Below are positions 11,455-22,600 of a stretch of DNA of 64,000 bases, piece by piece. Under the pieces are notes generated by a model. The model was given only the letters and a program-made list of their open reading frames with translations, made no database searches and was not told where the DNA came from. This DNA is from Dillenia suffruticosa (lineage: Eukaryota > Streptophyta > Magnoliopsida > Dilleniales > Dilleniaceae): the NCBI GenBank assembly GCA_033439265.1, contig JAVTVX010000016.1:17282701-17346700 (forward strand), read 5' to 3'. The position numbers and the translations under genes are program-made. Position 1 is the first letter of the stretch; every line of letters begins with the position of its first letter.

Positions 11455-14448
11455 ATGAAGAGAATTTTCGGTGCTAAGAAGGACAAGGAACCTCCTCCTT
11501 CCATTCAAGATGCCTCAGATAGAGTAGACCTTCTCTCTCTCTCTCCCTCTCTCTCTAGAATCCATGTTAGAAAATTGAATCAGAAACCTAGTTTTTGTAA
11601 CTGTTACTTGTGCTCTGTGTCTTTTGATGATGATTTATTAACTAAACAATGTCATGCGAGATTCAGAGAGTAAAAGGTTGCATATGACTTTCAATTAACC
11701 ATTAGTTGTGGTGATAAGGTTGATAGAATTAGCATCAAACACTACCTTTGTCAAAGCCTAATTCTCTTTCTCTCTCTTTCTCCCAAGATTGATGATTTGC
11801 AGTATCATTTTATGTAGTCTGCATGAATTTTTTTGTTTGTTCACTGTAATCTCAAGGGTTAAAGAATTTGAATTAGGCATGTCCCTTGTCGAAATCCTAA
11901 TGATTTCTCTGAGTGTAGTTGTTAAGTTGCAGAATCATTTGAACTTTTCATTATTTTGGTAATATAAAGGTGAATTCAGAACAGCGCCAGTTGCGCTCAT
12001 TAGATATTAAACAAATGAGATTTGTGCTGAAATAACCCCTTTTTTTTGAATTTTTTTTTTTTTTTTACAACAACCCTGCTGGAAAAAAATTACAAAGGTA
12101 ACCCACGACGTTATGTAGAGTCTTCAAGACTCGACAAACTTCTAAAAGGCATGTGAATAGTGTGTGTCTAGTCTTCAACACTCGAGATACTATGTGAACA
12201 GTGTAGGGTATGTCGAGTCTTTGGGTTACTTTTGTAATTTTTTTCCCAACAGGATTGTTGTGAGAATTTTTTTTTTTTAAAGAGTTACTTCCGTACAGAA
12301 CTCTTAAACAATTAGCATCAATGATGATACTATTAAAACCCTAATAATCTCTATGAGAGGGTGTGCATTGTTATTGACTTGGCAGTAGCTTGCTTGTACT
12401 TCTTGGTTCTATGTGGCAACTTTTGGGAATGTTTTGGTTGATTTCGGAGTGTACATGTAAGGACATATCTTTTCTCCTTAATCAATTGACCTTTACCATT
12501 AAGATAGCACAATGTGACCCAGAAGCATTGGAAAAATTAATAAGAGATAGGTAAATGTAAATTATGGGACTTTAAAATTTGATGATTTTAGTACGTTGTT
12601 TCCCTTCCGCTACTGTGACTTATACATCTATTTCTTTTCAGATTAATAAAAGAGGAGAAACAGTGGATGAGAAGATCAAGAAGCTTGATGCTGAACTTAG
12701 CAAATATAAAGAACAGATCAAGAGGACTCGACCTGGCCCTGCTCAAGAGGCTGTAAAAGCCCGAGCTATGAGGGTTCTTAAACAAAAGAGAATGTATGTG
12801 CTTTTTCATTTTCCCTTTTAATCTCCTTTCCTGCATCAGGCTAGTCTTCACCAACCATATGATATGGAGATCTCTAGCGCATTGCTTCAATACTTTCACA
12901 TGATCATTCTTGTGTTTTAGGTGGCTAAGTCTTAGCCTTTTAATTATTATCCTCTTTTTTTTTTTGTTATTTACATTTTTAGGTCTCTATAATAATTTTA
13001 AGAAGCTTGCTTTGGGGCTATGTTGATTCTTGAGACATTATTGATCATGTTCATGAGTATTAACTATTAACGCAGCTAGAAGGGATCTAGAATCATGCAT
13101 GTAGGGTTTAATGCAGTTCTATCGGTAGCATTCACTTCACATGGAGTCTTATGGAGTTTTGGTCCATGAAAGAATATGAGAGGAAAGGTAGCGTGCGTGA
13201 CTTATTCATGATAAAGAGTGGTGGACTGTGGGACGGCATTGTAATATGTTCCTTTATCCCAAAAGAGCAGTTTGAGGACAGAAGAAAACATTTCCACAAG
13301 GGATCTTCTTGATTTTGTTAAAGGTAATAAGTTAGTAGACCTTTTATTGGTTGGTGGTTTTTGTACTTTCTTGAGTTTAAAAGATAACCCCTGTTTGCCA
13401 AAACAGGATAGAATTATGATTGTTCAGGTGAGTTTCTTGATACTATATAAAGATTGTATAATGACCGACTTTGGATTATCATTCAGCTCTACCGAAGGTG
13501 GGAGCATGATGAGGCCTAATCTTGTTCCAAATTGAGAACATGTGGTTAAAGGAGGGACTGGTGAAGATGATGGCGATTTGATGGATAGCACTAGGAGAAC
13601 GTAAGAGAATAAAACACCAATGCCTTTGGTGTATTTTTGTAATTCTGGGGATTTGACCAACATTGGTCAGATTGATGAGCTTGTGAGATGAGGTGGGATT
13701 GGAAGATGAGCATCGGAGGAGACTGATCAGAATTACTTTGTCCCTGTTTGAGTGACAAAGTTTTTGAGTTTTTTTGCCGTTATATGATTGTGAAAAATTA
13801 TATAGTGAACTGACTAAATTGTTCACTGCCATACATATCCTCAAAAGCAGACGAACCACTTCAATTGTACGTACTCTTGAAATAAATGTTTCCTGAAGTA
13901 AACGTCAAAGCATCAATGCTCTTCTCTTGATGCATCTATTTTAGAAACTGCTGTTGAAACTGTGAGAGGGGGCGTAGCTCATATTGTGTGCTCAAAAGGA
14001 GATTTATTGGTGAGAAAATTATTGAGTTCTTTAGCTTAAAAGGTATAGATTTTTTCCCCCCAAGGGTGCTTTTTGTGGCTAGTGATGATTGTGTTTTCTT
14101 AACTCTTTTTTTTTTGCTTTTTTTTTGGGTGGGGGTTGGGGGGTTCTAAGTATATGTAAAGGAAATGAGGTTTATGCGTCTTCTGTGAGTTGTATTAAGA
14201 ATTTCTGGGATGGAGACTCAAAGTGGATGATGTGGAGTCTTGACCTTATGTGGATGAGGAGGTGTTCCTAGTGTTAAAGGGTGAAGTGGTTTCTCCAATT
14301 TTTTTGGTTTTTTTTTTTGGGGGGGGGAGGTTGTAGAGAAAGATATGATGGGTGTCTGTGATGACAGCTTGTGCCATTGGGGAAATTGTTGCAAGTATTT
14401 GTGACATTCTGTTGGTTTTCAATTCCCAAAGAGGAGAGGCGTTCAAAA

Positions 14449-14482
<34 letters not shown>

Positions 14483-17400
14483 GAGTAATATGCTTGGTCG
14501 ACAGTATCCATATAATTATATGGCATTTTGGGCAAAAGGCTGAGAGCATTGATTTGGAGGATTGTTGGCAATGCTTAACATGCATTTGAAGAAAGGTACA
14601 TTCTGTCAATGTGGTGTTGGCTGTGAATAAAGTGGTTAATTGCATGTTGAGAGGGGCGGAGCAGAGGGTAATAGGTTGGGTGTGGAAAAGTCTTATGGTC
14701 ATGCTTATTGAGATTATCTGTTGTATGTCTTGAAGAGGACGGACTTCGGAGGAAGGTGGAGGCTGTTTTATCTCAATCTTGGTTAATGAGCCTTTGATGC
14801 ATTATTTCTATTCTATTGTGGGTCTTATACAAGGGGATCCTTTTCTACCCCTTTTTTCATTTTGGTTATATGGGGTGTTAAATAAGATGAATTTGGTTGG
14901 TTGGTTGGGAGGATTTAACTTTTAAGGTTGGGAAGAGGGATAGACTTTTCTGGGGTTGACAGTGACACCGGTTTGTACTCTGATTCCAGTATGCCGCAAA
15001 TTCCCTACAATTCCTCCTTCTCTTCCAGGGTACTCTTATGATTAAAGTTGATTTTCTCAAAGAGTAAACCTATGCTGTGGGGGGTGAACGTGTAGATGTT
15101 GAGATGTCGGTCTACACTCTAGGATGCCAAGTGAGGAGCTTGCTTTTGTCTTATTTAGAATAACAACCTTTGAGCAGAACCATCTTATTGACAACCAAAA
15201 ATATTTATTAAATTCTTGAAAAATTTTATAACATCCTCACTGGTCAACCTGTGTAACTTTTTTATGCTTTTGTGAGGCATGCTAAGCCTATCATGCATCT
15301 TTGCAGGTATGAAGGGCAGCGTGATATGCTTTACAACCAGACATTCAACCTCGATCAAGTTGCATTTGCTTCTGAGGGAATTAAAGATGCTCAACAAACG
15401 GTATGTTATATGGCGGTTCAATTGCTGTATTGGTTGTCTGCTTTACCAATAGTCATCTAATGGGCAACTAGCTGACCAACTCAACCTTGGAGCATCTGAT
15501 TGTGAAATATGTTACCCATCCTACTTTAATTTTGGTTTAAGCACTAAAGAGGCATTGATTTATTCATAGATATGTTGAACTTAGAAGATCTCTAGCCTGT
15601 CATGTAGATAGTGCAATTGAGGTTGGAACCAGGTGAGAACCACTCCATTTGGGAGAGTTGATTCAACCATGTTACTGCATGTCATATGGACCTTAGTCAA
15701 GTAGTTTTGCCAGAGCCAAATGTACAAGCTGCTGAAGCATAAGCATAGTCTTAAGGACTACAAAGATTTACAACTTAACTGGAGCTTTTTTAGTCTTTCC
15801 ATTATGTAGATAAACTTCCTCATTTTTAGATTAAATGATTATATTGAATGTTGCTATCATTGTGGCTCCGCTTGGACTTCTTGTATTCACCTTGAGGATT
15901 TCTTTTATCTTGGTAGAGGCCCAAATGCCATGGTTCAAGGCAGTTAAGGCGGAGCTTCATATGTAACCTGATTGGAATCTGCTGCCTACCTCATGAGAGG
16001 TAGAGTTGAACCAATTGTTTGTAGGGTGGGATCTTTTCTTAAGATGTGATTAAGATCTGTATTTCAACACTTTCATGTAGTTGATGTCTCGTGCAAGTAA
16101 TAGCATCATCATTCTACTTGAAGCATGATTGTGGATGCCAGATGTTTGGTTTCTTGAATTATAATCCCCTTTTTGCGTGTTCTTTACAGATGTCAGCTTT
16201 GAAATCTGCAAACAACGAGTTGAAAGGGATGATGAAGACTGTGAAGATTCAAGACATAGATGTCCATAATTTTATCTTTTTAAATTGCAGCCTTCTGCCT
16301 CTTTACTTCCTGTTCTTTTCTCTTTCTAGAGCCGTATTGTCAAAATATGTTTGTTCTAATGTGTTTTTTTTTCTGTATTTTGTTCTGACTTTCAGAATTT
16401 GCAAGATGAGATGATGGATTTGATGGACGTGAGTAACGAAATTCAGGAATCCCTTGGGAGAAGCTATAGTGTTCCAGATGACATTGATGAGGAAGAACTT
16501 ATGGGTGGTAAGTCTGGATATCTTTTACAGGCTTTAATGATAAAATAAAATGATCTATGCTGGTTTGATTAGGAATCATAGAGTATTTTCTTGACTGATA
16601 TTTTCCTTCAGAGGGTGACATGTACTTCACGGTTATTCTCTCACCGACATAGAGCAACTTCCTTGTTGCAATGCATATGATAGTCATGTTTTTCAGGTGC
16701 CCTGAGAAAATTGAATAAGCTAACATTAATGACATCTCGGGGAGTTTGAAAGAGATGTTTGGATACTGTGGTTTGGAACTTCATTGAATGCCTTCTTAAA
16801 ATTATCTTGGCAAATTGTTGGTCTGAGACTATGTTGAGTACCAAATCAGAAGAAACTTATGTAATGTGTTCTTGTTCTGTCCCAAAGCATCCAGATTTCT
16901 GTATTTTTATGGTGTTTCAAACTTTGTAATGCAGAGTTGGATGCTTTGGAAGCTGACATGGGACTGGAGACAGAGAGTGATGGGGTCCCCTCTTACCTTC
17001 AACCTGATAAGGAGCCTGATTTAGATGCAGAGCTCAACTTGCCTGCAGCACCTAGTGGTCCTGCAGCAGTTCCTGCAGGAAGATCCAATGCACAGGTACA
17101 TCTTCCTACTGTTCCGCTTATTTATTTATATTAAGTAGTGTTCACTTGGGAATTGGTAACTGTTGTTTATCCTATGTGGATATCTAATATTTTTAAAAGA
17201 TAACCACAAGGGAGTATCTTCCTTGCCATCCAAATTTTTTGACCGTGGTTAGCAAGAACATTGTCGTGGACTTTCTGCGCTGTCTATGTAACTGTTACTA
17301 GTTGGATGCTTGAGGTTCTATAAATTTGCATGATATGGAGCTAGCCAGCTTGAGAAATTATTTATGGTCATGATGCTTAATTTTGCTAATGGCAATAATT

Positions 17401-17885
17401 GTTGACGCTAATCATGATGATTTTGGCGAACTAAGTCTTATCTATTCTAGCACAAAGAGATGCTTAGGCCCAATCTTTTGACGGTCAGATGACAGATTAA
17501 TAGATAAAGACCAAGTAGTAGATGCCCTGTATAATTATGATATGAAAGGATCCAAATTTGCAATTTCCCAGCATTTAGTTAAACAAATGTTAGAGATAGG
17601 CATTTTTCCTTTGCTCATGAGTCATGATGGTTTTATTCAAAAGACGGAATTCATTCATTTCAACCAGGAGCTTATGGCTATTTTGCAAGAACTGGATAAC
17701 ATGTCTGAATTGGTAGTCAGAGCTTTGAAATATCCATCTTCTATATACTGATTGCGAACTTAGTGGATATTAGTTATTTTCTTAATGGATTGCACTGTGA
17801 TTTCTCTGATATGCTGTTTTTGTCTTGAAAGGCTGAGGATGAACATGGTTTACCTGCTGTCCCACGTGCATCTATTCGTGGCTAG
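11455..17885 (+). CDS. VPS60: VPS60 / CHMP5-like ESCRT-III-associated protein, 7 exons, 237 aa
   Basis: Snf7-family coiled-coil protein. Its relatives bind LIP5/Vta1 and regulate Vps4/SKD1 during multivesicular-body formation at endosomes. Coding exons: 11455-11523, 12642-12793, 15307-15400, 16190-16261, 16396-16507, 16935-17095, 17832-17885. They sum to 714 bases in one open frame, with GT-AG introns and matching phases. The product starts [20 protein letters not shown] and continues with the family signatures [52 protein letters not shown] and [20 protein letters not shown], ending PRASIRG. The length equals that of known plant VPS60 proteins. The intron 4 donor (16262) follows GAT directly and reads gtccat, a weak site; it is chosen because the protein then joins [14 protein letters not shown]. 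Introns 1 and 2 carry transposon insertions. The gene is convergent with the bZIP gene. Confidence 0.96.
12017..12303. mobile_element. MULE-type MITE (287 bp foldback) in VPS60 intron 1
   Basis: The two halves are near-complete inverted repeats of about 80 bp. The left arm runs from GAGATTTGTGCTGAAATAAC through CAACAACCCTGCTGG to TTACAAAGGTAACCC. The right arm, inverted, runs from GAGTTCTGTACGGAAGTAAC through CAACAATCCTGTTGG to TTACAAAAGTAACCC. It is flanked by TTAAACAAAT (12007-12016) and TTAAACAATT (12304-12313), a 9-of-10 match. Long TIRs with a 9-10 bp duplication fit Mutator-like elements. There is no coding capacity. Confidence 0.75.
13480..15160 (+). mobile_element. L1-type LINE relic in VPS60 intron 2
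   Basis: Reverse-transcriptase blocks typical of plant L1 elements appear in order with frame breaks. [13 protein letters not shown] lies near 14725. [12 protein letters not shown] followed by [15 protein letters not shown] (family form GLRQGDPLSPLLF) lies at about 14777-14865. A block resembling the hydrophobic [11 protein letters not shown] region is near 15040. [14 protein letters not shown] stretch near 15125-15160 matches the family's GCxVGxLPxxYLG. A block at 13535-13560 ([13 protein letters not shown]) resembles the endonuclease end but is weak. Same strand as VPS60. The 5' limit is uncertain, and the relic cannot be active. Confidence 0.65.
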
Positions 17886-18461
17886 TGTGGAGCTGTTGAT
17901 GTTAATCATCTACCATTGATAAACAAAATCTGTGAAATGATGGTGCTGACAAGGTGAATCAATTGATACATTTAAACCGTACTGTGCATATATAAATCAA
18001 ATTCTGTAATCTTTGGAACTTGTTTGTCTGGCCGATATGATTAAGTAATCATAATAGGTGGTTTCTCTACATCTGCCTATTCATTATTATTTTGTGAAGA
18101 GAAGCTCATTCTGAAAAACTTCGTATCTTTGTTATGTGAGACCACGTTACCTGTTAATTTTTGGTGCGTTCCATTAGATGTCCATGAAATGCCTTTTGCT
18201 ATGATGTTGATTAAGGTGAGACTGTTTGGGTTTCCTCTTTCTCTCTCTCTCACCCGCAACCTGAGGTTTAAATAACTTCTAGGCAGAGACTACTATTAAC
18301 CGTATGTCACCATGGAACCTGCAGGCACATATTGGATTAGCATATCCATCATTGAAAAGCTTGGTGAAATTCATATGCCACAAAAACCTTTTTATTAATC
18401 TCTTTTGTACTATATCCTATGTTATTTATATTTGAATGAAAATGTTTCCAAGAGGACAGTT
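17886..18461. other. VPS60 3' flank
   Basis: Sequence after the VPS60 stop, expected to hold its 3' UTR. A CT run lies at 18236-18251. Nothing coding is recognised between here and the bZIP stop at 19610 apart from the two SINE-like elements listed separately. Confidence 0.5.
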
Positions 18462-18680
18462 TAGTGGTACAAACTCCTTTTTCCCCAACTCGGTGATCAT
18501 AGATTCAAATCTTTATACAACTAAAAAAAAAATTGAATAAAAATCACTTTAAGAGACATTACTACCACAGGTGCTAGGTGCAAGTGATAAAAATAATGAA
18601 AAGTTGGCTCACAATCTTCAAATATTGATCATAACAATGAAATGACATAGAGTTGGAACATATGGTAAAAGCAAGAAAGA
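18462..18680 (+). mobile_element. tRNA-derived SINE, 219 bp, with 11-bp TSD
   Basis: Starts with a box A-like stretch (tagtggtacaaactcc), followed about 40 bases later by a box B-like agattcaaatc, the RNA polymerase III promoter layout of tRNA-derived SINEs. It is flanked by exact direct repeats AGAGGACAGTT at 18451-18461 and 18681-18691. The 3' end is A-rich. Family not identified. Confidence 0.65.
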
Positions 18681-18807
18681 AGAGGACAGTTAAACGCATT
18701 AAGCTCATGAATTTGCAAATATATTGAAATTGTTAAACTTGGAGCTTGTTTCAGTAATGAAACCATTTTCCATAACAATCATTTATAAAGAATCTTTCAG
18801 ATTCAAA

Positions 18808-19011
18808 ATTACTATGATAGTTTAGTTGGTTCGGGGATTGACGTCCATTAATCATGGTAGGGAGTTCGATCCCCTATGAGAACGGAAAAATCAACGTCGG
18901 GAGACCTGTCCCCTCAATTGGGTCCTGTAAGTGGTCGATCCAGATTAATCGGGGTGAAACCCTGGATACTGAGTTGGTGGTTTAGCCATGGTACCAAAAA
19001 AAAAATGAAAT
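18808..19011 (+). mobile_element. tRNA-derived SINE with A tail
   Basis: Box A-like tagtttagttgg at about 18823 and box B-like gagttcgatcccc at 18862 are spaced as in a tRNA. A GC-richer body follows (gtcgatccagattaatcggg near 18935), with an end ggtttagccatggtacc and a run of ten A at 18996-19006. This matches the general form of plant SINEs ending in an A run. I found no convincing target duplication, so limits are approximate. Confidence 0.6.
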
Positions 19012-19609
19012 GGTAACAATTCAGACCATGATGACATGAACTCGGAAGAAAAGAGATGCACACGAACTCCTACTAGGACCATCGTTGGGGGTTTGCAGTC
19101 GAGACTAGTGAGAGAGGCATGAGCAGGCATAAGTTAGCAGTTAGTATGGCTAGTAATTCTCTTAAAAGAGAACGAATTCAAATCTTAGTTGCAATTCTAA
19201 TTCTTTTAAAGTGAGTGAGTTCACATCCTGAGTAGTGAATCTAATTTATTTAATACTTGCATAGAGCAGAACTATCCCCCATTATGTAGTCCAAAGTGTA
19301 CGCCCTATTTGATTGAACAAAACAAAAGCCAGGATGAGAGATGAACAGACATGAACAAGGTCTCCAAATTGTGCGGAAGAAATAAAGATCATCAATGGTT
19401 CTGAAGCTAAGCCAACCTCCCAAGGGAACATCTAATTCATGCCAAAAAATGCTACACTGTAGAAAACCTCTATAAAGGACACCGTTTCTGAAAGACAGTG
19501 GCTATTAGTATTGGTTCTCATTTAAGATAAAAGTGAAGGAAATTTATAAGAGGTGAACTGGAATCAGCCTTAGACAGCATGTGGCTGGCTTGCTTATTTT
19601 GATGTCTAT

Positions 19610-22600
19610 TCAACTTCTGAATCCATTGTTTATGGCAGCCGGACTTCCACTCGCGTTAATTTTTCCCATGTCTAACATCTGCCAAGTACTGTCTGAACTA
19701 TCAAGGCTCCTCCCGCGGCAAATTTTGAGCTTCCTGTTGGAAGGATTTTGCAAACCATTTTTAAGCCTCTCAACTTCATCCATCAGAGTCTGATACTGGC
19801 CTGGATCATGATTCAGCATTTTATGATATTAGAGGCCGTGACTTAAATACAAGAAACAAAATAAGTTCTACATGTACCTTAATAAATAGGTTTGTTATCC
19901 TAGTGCATTCTAGGATTTATATAGCTTTCATGAAGGAAGTTTATATGTAGCGAAAGATTATATAGTTCTCAATCTCAAATATCGGACCCATTTGAAGCTG
20001 TCACAACCTTGGCATGATGTGCAAATTCAGACATTCAAAACTATTTAAAATCCATCACCATAAGAAATTCAAATTAAACAGATCCACAATAACAAATTCA
20101 TATGGAGCGAACCTCAAGAAATTCTTATCATGATACATGTATAACCTTGATAACTAGATTTAGCTATTACCAACTCTATTTTCATAATATGTAACATGAA
20201 TGTTACATGAATGTAAACAAGAAAAACAATAAAATTGACACAGAAATACTATTTTCACTTTGAAATGCTTTAATAATTAATAGCAAAGCAAGATTTTAAT
20301 AAAAAATCATAGGATGATTCACCTTCCATCATCAATTTTTCTTGCCTCAATCTAGCAACTTGTTGCTTAAGTTTACTGTTCTCTAAGGACAAAGAAACTC
20401 GTTGCTGAAGCATAGAAGCAACTCTGGTTGCCAGCTCACATTCCAATGCCTGCAATGGAAAATAAGACCTTCCCACTGAAAATTTACTTCAGCTAAAGTT
20501 TGACAATGACAGGTGGCCCAGATCCTGACATGTACTAAATGCCCAAACTATATGTATTTTATGTCACAAGTGCAAGCAAGATTGACTTTTTTTTTCTTTT
20601 TTCATTTTTTGTTGGGTGGAGTGGTTGGAGATGAGTATTCAATCCCCAGTGGCAATACCTCAAAAACACCGACAGTTCTTTCTAGTTCAGCAATATATTG
20701 AAGTTTGCGCACCCTTGACCGCTGCCCTGAATGCCTGCAAACACATTGTCAGAATTTAGAAATGCCCTGAATATCTCAAGCACAGTTGTTTTTCTACTTT
20801 CTTTTGATTGGGCTGGCTCGTTTACTTGTATTGGGCTCATATTTGTTGTGTTTGCATTTTGGCTCATTGTAGTGTAGAGGACTAGAGGTGTGATTTCACC
20901 TTTGGTACTCTGCGTGTACACTTAACTGTTGTTTCTTTTACCGGTCTATGATATTTATTTCTTTTGCCATCCTCCTAAAGGAGGGGAAAAAAAAAAGACT
21001 ACAATTGTGGGGAATAAAAGAGGCAGATTTCAATCCTCTGACATAGTTGTCATCATGGAAAAGAGAGAGATGGATATCACAAGCAGAGGCCTTCCCATGC
21101 ATTGACTAGGTCCAACTCTAGATACTCTAAATCCCTAACCCCCCCTCCCAAAAAAAAAACCACAGAAACGCAAAACAATAACAAGTAAAGAATTTTAATA
21201 TGTTATGCCCAATTTATCAATATGGCCAATCAAATTCCAAGCATGTACTAACTATAGGTACTTCTATGTGATCTTTGCGTTAATGGAGCATTTGGTGCCC
21301 TCTATTCTCTTCTATAGATATGACATTTTGTCTTATTCTACTCGTAGAATCTCTTAACTAGAACAAAAAGTTTTTGCATAGAAACATAGAGTTTTAAAGA
21401 AGTCTTAAATTTCTCCATAAACAAGTATAAAGTGGTTATAATACTAGCAAATTTTGGCGTTGAATGCCATAGGTGAAGGAAAAATGGGCCCTAAGTATGT
21501 ATTTATGGGGCATGGATGGGATACAAAGTCTTTGGACTTCTTCATCTCACAGTTTTGTTGGTAGTAATCCAAGAGATAGAATCTGAAGTGCTAGTGTGAA
21601 TGAGGATAGATGACTATACTGATTATAGTGCCATATCCTAACATGGAAGAGTTTACAGAACATAATGCAGGTAGTTCTGACAAGGTTTTGTATCCATCCT
21701 TTTAGTTCACAGAGTTATCTAACAAAATCATATATGTTTTCAAAAAATGTTATTAACTATGCAAATTTTAGTCTTTTTAAGTGTTTTAGTCCATCCCGTG
21801 TTCAGCAATAGACAATAACTATGCAGGAGGAGATTCCTCTGGAATAAAAGCCTGAGTCTACTCTATGAGATATTCCATGAAAAGATTGCAAGAACTTCTC
21901 TTACTTACATGATTGATTTAACCCATCGCAAAATTTTCAACACCTAATAGCTAAAAAAAAAAAGATGCTTTTTTATCTTATATTTGGTTTTTGTATGCAA
22001 TTTAGGTTAATTGAATTAGTTTCCCAATACTGTCATTCGCAAACAACTCATTAAACTTCCATATGAAATTTACCTCCTTGACAGTGCTTGAAATCACAAT
22101 CGTCGTCGTGATAGTATCATTTGTAACATTAAATATTTTTCTCTGACACACTAAACTCAATGATATTCTTAATTTGACATCATTTTAGCATATCTTTCCC
22201 TTTTTTTTTGGGGAAGGGGGGGGATCATTTTATCCCTCCTGCAGATTGTCCGGAAATCACTTTATCCCTATGTTATCACTTTGCCCCTTTCAATCTAGTT
22301 TAATAGGCTAAATGTCACATAAAATACTATAAGTAAAAATGGATAAAAATTAAAAATAAAAAAAGGATTTTCTCTACGACCACCACCATCATTGTTTATT
22401 TTTTCTCCAATCTACCATCCTCATCCCGACTACTCCAAATGTCAAAACATCACAATAGCGAATCGATAATCAAATTATCTTTTTTATGAATAGATTTAAA
22501 TTTATAATTCTTATATTGCAAAACATCAGAATAGCAAAATTTGAATTTCAATGAGTTATGATCCCTGAATTCATTGAAAATAAGCAATTTGGTGGAGAAA

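Noticed and set aside
18808-18880. A tRNA gene, suggested by box A and box B
   Set aside because: The sequence does not fold into a cloverleaf with paired acceptor ends, and it continues into a body with an A tail, so a SINE fits better.
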